This document shows positions 8,833 to 17,659 of a DNA stretch of 64,000 nucleotides, piece after piece. How positions within the stretch are numbered: position 1 is the stretch's first letter; each line of letters opens with the position of its first letter. The DNA is from Actinernus sp. WN-2022 (lineage: Eukaryota; Cnidaria; Anthozoa; Actiniaria; Actinernidae). The notes beneath the pieces are model-generated. The model was not told where the DNA came from and did not search any database. It saw only the letters and a program-made list of their open reading frames with translations. The position numbers were made by a program, and so were the translations under genes. The stretch is from positions 10,920,095 to 10,984,094 of the forward strand of contig JAOWCC010000936.1 in the NCBI GenBank assembly GCA_030867875.1, given 5' to 3'.

Positions 8833-9186
8833 ATGGAGGAACAGACGGATCAGATAACTGCGAATCCACCAAAAACAACACCAACTAGAGTAAAAGATCC
8901 AAAGAGGGTTGCTGCTGGGAAAGCATTAGCACTAAGTAATAAACTTGCTAGAGAGGCTCAAAGGAGAGAGATTTCGCGTGAAAGCGAATTATCTAAAGAA
9001 ATCAACGTAGATGAAAGTTGGATGAAAAATGTGTCTATCAATACTACTATCGCAGTTATTGGTACGGGTGCTGCATTAGTTGGCGTATACTATCAATACA
9101 GAAGATATAGAGATGACACTTCTAAGAACGTTAGTACGATACGACCCGCGAGTCCTGTAAAGACTACGGTACCAGATATGGAGTAA
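8833..9186 (+). CDS. Small single-pass membrane protein
   Basis: The 117-residue product has a basic, Lys/Arg-rich N-terminal region (about residues 15-60), one hydrophobic segment (about 68-90, TTIAVIGTGAALVGVYY) and a short polar tail. The ATG at 8833 is preceded by an ACTATATCGAATCGAG leader also found before the chimeric ORF at 8337, so that leader was duplicated. It lies in the run of small membrane-protein genes between the packaging ATPase and integrase. Role unknown; virion membrane or entry-related functions would be guesses. Confidence 0.6.
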   Translation: MEEQTDQITANPPKTTPTRVKDPKRVAAGKALALSNKLAREAQRREISRESELSKEINVDESWMKNVSINTTIAVIGTGAALVGVYYQYRRYRDDTSKNVSTIRPASPVKTTVPDME

Positions 9187-9225
9187 CAATTAGAGACTAT
9201 AGATATACTATATATATATATTAGG

Positions 9226-9435
9226 ATGGATAAGGAATTGATGAAAACAGCGACCGATGCTGCTATGATAACTGGAATAGCTACTGGTATTGGTTGGATC
9301 GTAAAAAAGGTTGTCAAGGAATCTATGCTTAGTGATCCTTCTATTTCTATCACAAATTACGTGAAGTGGACTGCTGTAATAGCTGGTAGCATATATGCAA
9401 AACAATATCTCGAGAAACAAAAGATCATACCATAA
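9226..9435 (+). CDS. Very small two-helix membrane protein
   Basis: The 69-residue product has two hydrophobic segments (about residues 12-28 and 45-60) separated by a short polar loop, and ends in a charged tail. The ATG is preceded by an AT-dinucleotide run (TATATATATATTAGG). Its stop codon TAA shares the A with the ATG of the next gene at 9435. Its size and position match small unassigned membrane proteins of Polintons. It is short, so coding support comes mainly from context and spacing. Confidence 0.5.
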   Translation: MDKELMKTATDAAMITGIATGIGWIVKKVVKESMLSDPSISITNYVKWTAVIAGSIYAKQYLEKQKIIP

Positions 9436-9859
9436 TGGTGACGGTAGCAGCTATTGGAATGTCTATTTTCGGAGCAGTTTTGAATGCAACGGCATTTACT
9501 GGTGGTGGAGTGCTTGCTAGGATGTTTGGTGGAAAAGATGAAACTGCTAATATAGAACGAAAGAGACATGATACGATAAAGATAGGGAGGCTTATATCGA
9601 AAAACGTAAATAATTGTCTGATTGGACGCATGAACAGGAAGTTGCTGAACGCGATGCTCGTAATGATCAACTTGATAGTAACCTAGATTTCATAAAATCC
9701 GATAAGTTACGTCAGGCACTGAAACGACTCGAAGCAATGAAAGAACCTCGTTTCTCTGACTACTATCGACCATCTAACGCACAGAAAACTAGTGAGTTGA
9801 TCTATGTTGGTGGTGGAATGCTAGTCGCTGGATACGCTATTAGTCGATATTCCTTTTAA
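9435..9859 (+). pseudogene. Conserved small Polinton protein, broken by frameshift and stop
   Basis: The first part (ATG 9435) has a glycine-rich hydrophobic N-terminus followed by a charged helix, open to 9686. From about 9580 the coding sense moves to another frame, which carries a TAA at 9611-9613 and then stays open to 9859. The last part ends with a conserved-looking FSDYY-x-PS segment and a C-terminal hydrophobic helix (YVGGGMLVAGYA). One indel near 9575-9585 and one nonsense change therefore separate the two halves. The gene is probably inactive in this copy. Function unknown. Confidence 0.6.
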
Positions 9860-9885
9860 AAAACGAGAATTTTTACGATCGACGA

Positions 9886-9936
9886 GAAAAAAAGAATAAG
9901 AACTAGTTGGTTAGATAAGTTCTTATTCTTTTTTTC
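9886..9936. terminator. 18-bp-stem hairpin between structural genes and integrase
   Basis: An exact inverted repeat of 18 nt (9886-9903 and 9919-9936, GAAAAAAAGAATAAGAAC and its complement) encloses a 15-nt loop. It is followed by a long T-rich tract to about 9950. It sits in the only sizeable gap between co-oriented genes, just upstream of the integrase start. A terminator or 3'-end hairpin separating transcription units is a plausible role but is inferred. Confidence 0.45.
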
Positions 9937-9971
9937 TTTTTTTTTCTTCTTGTTGAAGGTTAGAATACATA

Positions 9972-9984
9972 GATATATAATGGA
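9972..9984 (+). promoter_or_regulatory. ATATATAATGG start-site motif (integrase)
   Basis: AGATATATAATGG precedes and includes the chosen integrase start at 9980. It is identical over 11 nt to the penton and polymerase start contexts. Confidence 0.4.
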
Positions 9985-11032
9985 TGCTAAACTTGCGAAT
10001 ATCTTCAATGGTCCTATGGGCTATTGGAAAGGTTATGCTGCAATTGGTAAGTTATCGGCGGCTGCAAAGGTATCGGAAGATGTAGCTAAGGGTTGGTTAG
10101 AGAAACAAGCCATGTGGCAAATATATCTATCACCACCACGCTATATTCCACGACCACATTGGACTGTATCGAAACCTAATGAAGTTCATCAAGCTGATTT
10201 GATATTTCTACCTCATGATAGACCTAGTCGTGGAAGGAAACTATATAAGTATGCTTTAGTGGTAATCGATGTAGCTTCTAGATATAAAGAGGCTGAACCT
10301 TTAGCATCGAAAGATAGTGGTGAAGTGTCTGCAGCATTTGATCGGATCTACAAACGTAGTCCACTAGAATGGCCAAAAACATTGCAAGTTGATCCTGGTA
10401 GAGAATTCATGGGACGTATGTCTGAAACGTTAGAACTACATGGTACGAAAGTTCAACGAGGTGAAGCCGGTCATCATAGAGCACAAAGTTTTGTTGAACG
10501 AGCAAATAGAACATTAGCTGAGAGATTGTTTGGATATCAATATGCACAAGAGATGGTACTAACTTCAGAAGGATCAGATGCGCGCAGTAGAGAATGGGTA
10601 TTGCGGCTTCCTGAGGTTATCAAAGCCATGAATAGCGAGGTGACTCGACTTACTGGTAAAGAGCCTTCGAATTCTGTAGAGGCGCATCAAGTCAACATCA
10701 AAACTCCTACGTATTCTCGAACTGTTGGATTGAGTGAAAAGCGACTACCATTCGACGTTTTAGTTCGATATCTCTATGCGCCTGGAGAATTGGAAGGTGG
10801 AGCTAAACGAGCAACTGATCCTGTGTGGAGTTTACAGACGTACGTTATTTCGCGTAGTGTGATATCTTCTGGACAGCCTGTGCTGTACTACCTTACTTTG
10901 CAAGAAGGGGAAGGCGCACCAAAGCGAGGATTCGTGCGCGAAGAGCTACAAGTTGTTCCACCAAATACTGAACTACCCCAAAGGGGAATTCTGTTCGTAC
11001 CCAACCGATCTAAGATAGCAACTCGTAAATAA
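9980..11032 (+). CDS. INT: Retroviral-type (RVE) DDE integrase
   Basis: The 350-residue protein has an RNase H-fold integrase core with D73 (HQADLIFLP), D138 (QVDPGREFMG) and E173 (FVERANRTL), a D-x64-D-x34-E spacing. The N-terminal ~60 residues are helical. The C-terminal third (about 260-340) looks like a small beta-rich DNA- or chromatin-binding domain. The enzyme inserts the linear element DNA into host chromosomes. I chose ATG 9980 because it lies in AGATATATAATGG, matching other starts here; the open frame before it has no ATG. Its 3' end overlaps the convergent polymerase gene by 23 bp. Confidence 0.92.
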   Translation: MDAKLANIFNGPMGYWKGYAAIGKLSAAAKVSEDVAKGWLEKQAMWQIYLSPPRYIPRPHWTVSKPNEVHQADLIFLPHDRPSRGRKLYKYALVVIDVASRYKEAEPLASKDSGEVSAAFDRIYKRSPLEWPKTLQVDPGREFMGRMSETLELHGTKVQRGEAGHHRAQSFVERANRTLAERLFGYQYAQEMVLTSEGSDARSREWVLRLPEVIKAMNSEVTRLTGKEPSNSVEAHQVNIKTPTYSRTVGLSEKRLPFDVLVRYLYAPGELEGGAKRATDPVWSLQTYVISRSVISSGQPVLYYLTLQEGEGAPKRGFVREELQVVPPNTELPQRGILFVPNRSKIATRK

Positions 11033-14000
11033 ACTCATCCATATCTAAGTCTTTGTGGCCATAGGCTAATGTATCGATTCCATTACTATAGATCCAACGC
11101 TTAGAGTCGAATGGTGATAGAGAGATCTTATTCATATGAATACCATACATCCTGTGACCTTCACTTCGAAGCATATGCATTTCGTGGTGAAATACTTTCT
11201 TATCTTGTAAGCAATCTTTGTATTGTTCGTGACGAATACGATGTTTAACAACTGCCTTCTTGGTACCTTTGGCTTTCCTAATCTCGTCACCACCTACTTT
11301 CAAGATCGAGTATAGCTTCGATCGTAGTCCAACGTATTCAGCAATGGGAATACCTCCACATTCGTCTTTCATTTTACCAAGTACTTTCTTGTTGGATATG
11401 TCATACAGAGGATGATCCTTGCTGTAGTTGCTAGTATCGTATAGATGCTTATTGGTGGTAATGTCTGTATAGATGTCTTCTGTTTCAATGTGAAGTAATA
11501 GACTATCAGTGTCAGTATATAGTAGATTACAACATTGCCCATACTGCCGCTTGAGATCGTTGTAGTAGAAGTCGTACATCAGATGTTTCGAGAGATCTAG
11601 AATCGACATTCCGACATATACTGGACGGTTCAGTAGTAACTTACTTTTGTAATTGTGTACAGCGGCTAGATCGTTATCGAAGATCGTGGATCGGGCATAA
11701 CTAGGCTTATTCAAGAGACGTTGTAGTTTGATTCCTTCTGAAGATCGCACTAGTTTGACATCTACACGTTTTCGTAGATTTTCCATTGTCTTACCAAATA
11801 CGCTATTGTTCATTAGTTTGTAGAGATCCTGCTCGAAAGGGCTATTCGCTTGTTCTCGTAGTTCTGTATTCATTCTTATGTATGGCTCCATCCATGGCGA
11901 TTGGTTGAATCGTAGTGCTCTGTGAATCTTCGTTAAACGCATTCCGAGAGATAGATACAGTTGTAGATTGCGGTAGTGGAGCACATATCGTTCTTTATCG
12001 TATAGGTTAGGTACGAGCTTTTCCACTTTCAAAGATCCGTTGCCTTTGTATAGTTTCTCAAATAAATCGATTTGATAATTTGATAGCCAACCTTTATTTA
12101 CTTGTATTCTCTCGGGAGCTAGTGGATAGTCGTTGTGTAAGTCGTGGAGCTTTCGTGGATACTCAAGGTCGACTTCGAGGATGTATCCTACATCGGAATC
12201 GATTTCGTGTTGGGTAATTCGTTCTTCCGTTGGTGTACACCACTCAAATCCTCCCGTTGGTAGATATTGGCTCATGGCCCAACCATATAGATTGTTGGCA
12301 TCGAGGTATATTATATGGCTATTTGGCTTATCTGGATCGAAGTCGGGTACGTTGGGGTTGTTCGCTTTAGCATAACGATGAGATACCATAGATATTCCGC
12401 CACGTAGACCTTTCTCGACGAATAGATGCATGTCATAGTCGGTTAATAATTCAAGTTCTACTCCGGTCTTCTTTAACAACGCATCCCACGAAAGTCCTGG
12501 ACTCGTATAATAATGAGCTGGATCCAATCCATAGTTTTGCATACATGTCGCGCGGAAGTTCTCGAACACATCTGCTAGAAGAAGTACATCCGTTCGTAGG
12601 TAAAGGTCGTGGTAGTCTCCTAACGTTTTACAACTGAATGCCTCCCAAACTTTTAGTGCGTGTTCGTAGTCCTTGTCGGAGATGTCCTCTAGAGTTAGTT
12701 TACTATAGAATGCGTCTTTTGGTGGAAGAGAATTCTCTGTAAATCTATCCCAAGAATCCATGTACTCATACGGATAAGCTCCTTTGCGTAGCAGCAACTT
12801 GGTTTTCTCTTGGCTCGATGTACATTTCATAGTTTGTAGGAACGTATCTGGTGATGAACTCGCTACCAATTTATTGAGGGATGAAAGTAGGAATTGCGCG
12901 CTGTCGATGAACCGTAGGTTGCCGAGTGAGAATGAAATGTATTTCTCCATATTGTTTGGAATACAAGAGATCTTACCTGACGTCTTAGATATGGATTGCA
13001 TCAATAGGTGAGAATCGTAGCCACGCAAATTGTGGAATACGACTGGGATAGTAGGAAAGATACGTAATTTGAGATTACATGCTTTGTGTGCGGCACCTCG
13101 AAACTCTCCTGTGATGTGGCAATGGTCGCGTACTCTATCTTTACCAAGAGGTTTCTGGCAGATATGACAAAGAATTGCTCTATTATAATCTCTCATGCTT
13201 TTTGGTGGCATATGTAGTGGTTTGGCAACTTGAGCTTTTATCTTCGCTTCTTCTTCTTGTACACATCGTAGAAAGCACTCGATAGTATCCTTACCTCGAT
13301 ATAATACATATGGTTCGCTATGATCATCAGAACGTACGACTACGTAACAAAATCCACATGGAATATGTTCTTCTGTTTTAAATGTGTTCTTCGTGGGATC
13401 TTGTCCTTCTATCTTAGTAGTTAAGGCCTCAAGATCTGCGTAGATAACGTAGGGAACTTTGAGCTGCTTGTGAACGTTCTGAAATGAGACTTTGTTATTC
13501 TCATCGGCGGGCATTTCGATTCGAATGGCTCGATCGTCAATTCCGTTACATTCTGGGATGTGCTTCGCAAGAAGAGCTTCATTGGAATATCCATGTAGGC
13601 ACCGTTCGCAGAAGTGCTTCCTATGTTCATATTTTGTCTGATCGAATAAAAGGCGGTTGAAGTTCTTGATAAAGCAATAATGTTGTATACCGCTCTCTGG
13701 GCACTCTATAAGCAAGGTGTTAACGCGCTTCGAGAAAGTCTCCTTCGAGATGTGGTGCACAATCAAACACTTATCCTTAAAATCCCAACCATATACATTG
13801 ATAGAGATTTCGTTCTGCTTCTCGAAGCGTGGTATTTGTGAGATTGGCGTTGACGATTCTTCCACCCCATCGAATCCAAACCCATCGTCTTCTGGGTATT
13901 TCGATGTCCTCTGTGGATCTTTCGCAACTGGAAACTTCGCGGCACGCATCGTCCAACGAAAACAGCGGTTGTCGGAGTTTTTCACATTGATTACGGCTTT

Positions 14001-14468
14001 CTTATTCGCGATTTCTTTAGGTAGTGGTAAGTATGAACCTCCGCGTAGTGGTTGATATTTAGCAATGTTCACCCATAGAATGTTGACTTTATCTATGACC
14101 CAGTTCGATCCTCTACTGATCCACTTCTCGATGTAGTTATAAATCTGAGCATGTTCTTCTACTATTACTCCGCGGGTATCGGAACTGTTGGCCAGAACTT
14201 TTTGTGAACTACGAAATGTGGCTATCTCATATACCGGGCCCTCGGGTTTATCGAGACGGAGAGTTATATTCAAAGCTAGCTGAACCTTAATGTTATTTAA
14301 GTCTTGTAGCTCTTCATCGGTCTTTTCGATAGTCTGCTTTCGCACGCCGGATAGGAAAGCGGCTGGGTCCGCTCCTAGAGGATTGCTATCTGGAATGTCC
14401 ATCTTCCATCCTCGTAAATAGCCCTTAATGCCAGGCACTTGGACGAATGTTAGTGTATGATCGGCCAT
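11010..14468 (-). CDS. POLB: Protein-primed family B DNA polymerase, intact
   Basis: The 1152-residue ORF carries all expected motifs. Exonuclease: ExoI D345-L-E347, ExoII NLRGYD with D485, and ExoIII YLRTD with D627. Polymerase: motif A DANNLYGWAM with D723, motif B KLMNNSVFGK from K884, and motif C YTDTDS with D986 and D988. A C2HC-like finger begins at C287. A Cys/His module at about 434-464 (CHIC ... DHCHITGEF ... C) resembles endonuclease VII and lies between ExoI and ExoII. The enzyme should replicate the linear element from protein-capped ends. The first ~280 residues are unassigned and could include terminal-protein functions. The start ATG has the ATATATAATGG context. Confidence 0.95.
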   Translation of the reverse strand: MADHTLTFVQVPGIKGYLRGWKMDIPDSNPLGADPAAFLSGVRKQTIEKTDEELQDLNNIKVQLALNITLRLDKPEGPVYEIATFRSSQKVLANSSDTRGVIVEEHAQIYNYIEKWISRGSNWVIDKVNILWVNIAKYQPLRGGSYLPLPKEIANKKAVINVKNSDNRCFRWTMRAAKFPVAKDPQRTSKYPEDDGFGFDGVEESSTPISQIPRFEKQNEISINVYGWDFKDKCLIVHHISKETFSKRVNTLLIECPESGIQHYCFIKNFNRLLFDQTKYEHRKHFCERCLHGYSNEALLAKHIPECNGIDDRAIRIEMPADENNKVSFQNVHKQLKVPYVIYADLEALTTKIEGQDPTKNTFKTEEHIPCGFCYVVVRSDDHSEPYVLYRGKDTIECFLRCVQEEEAKIKAQVAKPLHMPPKSMRDYNRAILCHICQKPLGKDRVRDHCHITGEFRGAAHKACNLKLRIFPTIPVVFHNLRGYDSHLLMQSISKTSGKISCIPNNMEKYISFSLGNLRFIDSAQFLLSSLNKLVASSSPDTFLQTMKCTSSQEKTKLLLRKGAYPYEYMDSWDRFTENSLPPKDAFYSKLTLEDISDKDYEHALKVWEAFSCKTLGDYHDLYLRTDVLLLADVFENFRATCMQNYGLDPAHYYTSPGLSWDALLKKTGVELELLTDYDMHLFVEKGLRGGISMVSHRYAKANNPNVPDFDPDKPNSHIIYLDANNLYGWAMSQYLPTGGFEWCTPTEERITQHEIDSDVGYILEVDLEYPRKLHDLHNDYPLAPERIQVNKGWLSNYQIDLFEKLYKGNGSLKVEKLVPNLYDKERYVLHYRNLQLYLSLGMRLTKIHRALRFNQSPWMEPYIRMNTELREQANSPFEQDLYKLMNNSVFGKTMENLRKRVDVKLVRSSEGIKLQRLLNKPSYARSTIFDNDLAAVHNYKSKLLLNRPVYVGMSILDLSKHLMYDFYYNDLKRQYGQCCNLLYTDTDSLLLHIETEDIYTDITTNKHLYDTSNYSKDHPLYDISNKKVLGKMKDECGGIPIAEYVGLRSKLYSILKVGGDEIRKAKGTKKAVVKHRIRHEQYKDCLQDKKVFHHEMHMLRSEGHRMYGIHMNKISLSPFDSKRWIYSNGIDTLAYGHKDLDMDEFIYELLS

Positions 14469-14478
14469 TATATATTGT
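14464..14478 (-). promoter_or_regulatory. ATATATAATGG start-site motif (polymerase)
   Basis: On the minus strand the sequence is CAATATATAATGG with the ATG at 14468. It is the third identical occurrence in the element. Confidence 0.4.
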
Positions 14479-14705
14479 ATTATCCTTCCTCTAATAGAGC
14501 TTCAAGTGCGTTGAGGTGGACTATGTACTATAGTAGTAAATAATGATTATGATAGTATATGTTATAATACCTAGTAGCAACACTCCTCTAATAGGGTGTT
14601 AGAATGTAATAAATTCGTTATAAACCAAATGTTCGAATAAATGTTAATGTATGCTTAGCCCTGATATAATACCTTATGATTACGTTCCTTTAATGTATAA
14701 TTTAT
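14479..14705. other. Non-coding subterminal region of the Polinton
   Basis: This AT-rich spacer between the polymerase start and the palindrome carries two short CTCCTCTAATAG-like copies (near 14488 and 14582) and many TAGTA/TATA steps. No ORF or RNA gene was recognised. Confidence 0.5.
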
Positions 14706-14901
14706 AGTAGTATATAAACTAGCGGGTTCTGGCGCAGCTTGAACGTTTTATTATTGCAATCCTTGTTCGATGACTCCTGAACCGCAGCGAATTGTTCGAA
14801 TGCTGAAGTAGAACAATTCGCTGCGGTTCTGGAGTTATCGAGCAAGGATTGCAATAATAAAACGTTCAAGCTGCGCCAGAACCGCTAGTTTATATACTAC
14901 T
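14706..14901. repeat. 196-bp near-perfect palindrome at the probable Polinton right end
   Basis: The left arm (from AGTAGTATATAAACTAGCGG) and right arm (ending CCGCTAGTTTATATACTACT) pair over about 90 bp with only a few mismatches or bulges. They leave a loop of about 13 nt (GAATGCTGAAGTA) near 14797-14810. Each arm read inward contains AGTATATAAAC; Polinton termini typically begin with AGT. The flanking hexamers do not match, so this is not a simple small insertion. It may be the terminal inverted repeat folded on itself, or two termini joined. Confidence 0.8.
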
Positions 14902-15001
14902 CCAAGAAATACTTCATGTCGGCAGCTTGGATTTAGTATTGGTTGAAATAATAGGGAGGGTTATAGGAAACGACTACGTGATTCCCACGTGAAGTATTTA
15001 C

Positions 15002-15177
15002 CTGAGAAAATGGTCTATTATATCAGATGTTACTGCACTGGTTATATTAGATGCTGCTGTACTAGCCGACATTTCAGGGTTGCTGCGCCTTGCACATGTA
15101 CGCCGTCTTGGTGGAGGGTCCACAATCCGTGCCTTAGATGAAGGCCTTTTCTGCCATTGAGAACGCTTGGAGGGCAT
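15002..15177 (-). CDS. Candidate host first exon with consensus donor
   Basis: An ATG at 15177 opens a 58-codon reading frame ending in TTTCTCAG|GTAAATA, a strong splice donor at 15001/15000. The peptide is very basic at first (KRSQWQKRPSSKAR, PPPRRR) and then Ser/Thr/Ala-rich. It may be the first exon of a host or transposon gene that continues to the left, possibly disrupted by the Polinton. No downstream exon was identified, so this is tentative. Confidence 0.3.
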
Positions 15178-15242
15178 CTGCAAAGAAATATAGTACAGCA
15201 GCAAAACCAGGAAATTATTGCAAGGACAAAACCTCAAAACCA

Positions 15243-15366
15243 TATGAGGGCGAAGCCTCAAAATAATATGATGGCGAACCCTCGATAATAATGTGAGGCC
15301 GAAGCCTCAAAATAGCGTGAGGGCGAAGCCTCAAAATAATGTGAGGGCGAAACCTCATATACATGT
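15243..15366. repeat. Short tandem repeat, ~25-bp unit GTGAGGGCGAAGCCTCAAAATAAT
   Basis: Five imperfect copies of a unit that contains the small palindrome GAGGGCGAAGCCTC. A related GAGGGCGAAGCCC core occurs in the palindrome at 21279-21385. Confidence 0.8.
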
Positions 15367-15930
15367 AGGTGTGAAAACGATAGCATGTTCAACGCTTTCA
15401 AAATGGCGCCCGATAGCTGTACATGTAGTACTAACGCCAACGGTAGTGCCCTGCCGAATTAATGTAAACTCCATAAAAAAAGAAATGAGCTCCGCAATGG
15501 GCAATCGAGTCCCTTGAGGAACCTGGTAAAGTTCCCTAATGAGGGCTTGCAAGAATTCGAATAACGCTCGCCACGTTGAAATATTGACGTACGAATTGAA
15601 AATTGTTCCAAAAACAACTGAACAAAATCATTACACAAAGTAATAGCCAAACCGACTACCCATTTTTCGATAGATCGTTTGTAACGAGCTCCAAAATAAT
15701 AATAACAAGGCCAAGCCGGTTTAAATAACTGTTAAAACCGGATACACTTACACAACGAAGTGAAACGCGAAGTGAAAGCTAGTAGATCGATCGAAAATAT
15801 TCACTAGATTAGAGTAAATAAACACCCCCATAAATCAATGTTTAAAACTTGCAAATGGCGATAGACTACATAGGTACACGATAAGGGAAGGAATCAACTT
15901 ACTTTGAGCATAAAATCAAGACACGTGTTC
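15367..15930. other. Intergenic, nothing recognised
   Basis: About 560 bp of AT-rich sequence without a convincing ORF, RNA gene or repeat structure. Confidence 0.5.
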
Positions 15931-16194
15931 ATGAAACACGTTCATTTTTAAAATACGATTTTCAAAAGTTAGAAATATAGGTCAAAATATTCATGTTTGC
16001 CAGAACAATTTGCCTTACTTTCTGGGTCGAGTCAAAACAATATTGCTGTTTCAGATGAATTTGACCTTGGAAGTAAAAGAAACCTAGATAACAACAAAAC
16101 ATTACTGAAATTTCTAAAGAGATTTTCTGAAATAGTGCTTAAGAAAGTTCTTGGTACATTGCAGTCAAGATTTTTAGGACTCACAGGTGAACTG

Positions 16195-16435
16195 AAAACG
16201 TAGTCAGGAAATTCCGGAGTACTTTCTAAGCAAGATGTGTTCCACTCCGATATCAACTGAAAAAGTACTCAGGAAATTCCGGAGTACTTTCTAGGCAATA
16301 CTTGTTACCATCCTGAGATCAAATGAAAAAGTAATCAGGAAATTCCGGAGTACTTTCTAGGCAAGATTTAATACCATTCTGAGATCAACTGAAAAAGTAC
16401 TCAGGAAATTCCGGAGTACTTTCTAGGCAAGATTT
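16195..16435. repeat. Left subterminal repeat array of the 12-kb element
   Basis: About 3.5 copies of a ~70-bp unit with the conserved core CAGGAAATTCCGGAGTACTTTCTA. The core is itself partly palindromic (GGAAATTCC, AGTACT). It is inverted relative to the array at 27190-27640. Confidence 0.85.
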
Positions 16436-16976
16436 GTTAACAAAATATAAATGCAAACTCATATCATTAATTGTTATCGACTTGTGTTAATATCACAGCA
16501 ATAACAAAACGTCTTTACCTGACGACAGGAATCAACTATGCACAACAGGAGAGCTAGAGGCTAAAATCTGAACATGTGTAGAAAGCTGAACTTTAAAGCA
16601 TGCACGCTATTAATTAATATGGATAACATTGTTCGTTTTCATTCATACATTTAAAGACGACTAAGAAAAACCAAACAACTTTAGCTCTATCAAAAATGTA
16701 TGTATGCTCAAAGTATCAAATTATGACATTGTGTTGCTTCACCTTGAACCAATCTACATGTATTAGCAAGTAGAACAGGGTTTTACAGGGCTCTACAGCT
16801 TCACTGTATATATGTATCAGAGTACATAACAAAGAAAACCATATTCTACTGCAAGTACTTGTTCAAAGTTTCAGTCTCCGAATTCTTAAGTGACACAGGA
16901 TTCCTATTTTGAAATATTTGGAACATGTAAACTGGACCATTTTGACTTACCAATTAAGGTAGTCTTTAAGAGTGGC

Positions 16977-17196
16977 TAATAGAGGTAATCGGCTGCCTCT
17001 GTTGTCACCCAATTCAGATCATGTGAGGTAAACACACATTACTCTGGAGAATTAACTCTTTGAAAATTAATTATATTAAGATAGGCATGACTGCATTATG
17101 ATTAGAATGAAAAAGGAATAATTCCCCAGAGTAGCATCTGTTTACATCACATGATCTGAATTGGGTGGCAACAGTGTTAGCCGATTACCTCTATTA
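16977..17196. mobile_element. 220-bp palindromic MITE
   Basis: Ends TAATAGAGGTAATCGGCT and AGCCGATTACCTCTATTA are exact complements. The similarity continues inward for about 75 bp per arm with several mismatches, through the CCCAATTCAGATCATGTGA stretch. No coding capacity. A TAA/TTA target duplication is possible. Confidence 0.75.
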
Positions 17197-17455
17197 AAAC
17201 TACTGTACATATTCGTTTTCAAGCGACCTGAGGTAAAACTAAAAAATACCCATAACATATTAACTAGATCCTGCTTTAATTTCCAACAATTGGACTCTTT
17301 TACAATAAAAACCAGCTATCAAAGCTGCTCTATATGTACAAAATTTGACGTGATTTATCAAATGGTATTTGAAATGTTCTTCTTCCCACCTTCCTGATAT
17401 AAGCTATCTAGTTTTTATTCTCTTTCATCTCTGCTCTATCCCAGTAAAAATATTC

Positions 17456-17651
17456 TGTGATCACACTGTGATCACGGTTTTGGGTGTGATCACACATGTG
17501 ATCACACCTAAAATTGTGATCACATCTGAGTCATGGTGTGATCTGCAATCAAAGTGTAATCACAGGTGTGATCACACTAAGTAACATGTGATCACAAAAA
17601 TAACGTGATCACAATAACAACATGTGATCACAATAACAAACTGTGATCATG
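17456..17651. repeat. Left GTGATCAC palindrome array
   Basis: More than ten copies of GTGATCAC or close variants at irregular spacing, beginning directly inside the CCCAGTAAAAATAT terminus. They are probably transposase- or host-factor-binding sites in the subterminal region. Confidence 0.85.
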
Positions 17652-17659
17652 CACAAGTG

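Larger units (their letters stand above)
1..14901. mobile_element. Polinton/Maverick (adintovirus-like) element, left end outside window
   Basis: The block contains the diagnostic Polinton gene set: retroviral-type integrase, protein-primed family B polymerase, A32/FtsK-like packaging ATPase, jelly-roll major capsid protein and penton-like minor capsid protein. Genes are tightly packed with overlaps of 1 to 23 nt and lie on both strands. The first gene is cut by the window edge, so the left terminus, its inverted repeat and the target duplication cannot be seen. The right terminus is placed at the palindrome 14706-14901 because coding stops at 14468 and unrelated repeat-rich DNA starts soon after; this boundary is inferred. 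Core genes are intact, which suggests a fairly young insertion, but three accessory genes are damaged. Confidence 0.93.

Noticed and set aside
11010..11032. Truncation of integrase or polymerase because their ends overlap
   Set aside because: Both proteins keep all motifs and normal C-terminal lengths; short convergent overlaps are common in this compact element.
1..14901. Contaminating free virus genome
   Set aside because: The element is followed without a break by repeat-rich animal-type DNA, and it has decayed genes, which fits an integrated copy; the left junction is needed for proof.
17456..17651. TGTGA-N-TCACA palindromes resembling bacterial CRP operators
   Set aside because: They occur as dense arrays inside both inverted termini of a transposon-like unit in eukaryotic DNA; an operator cluster makes no sense here.
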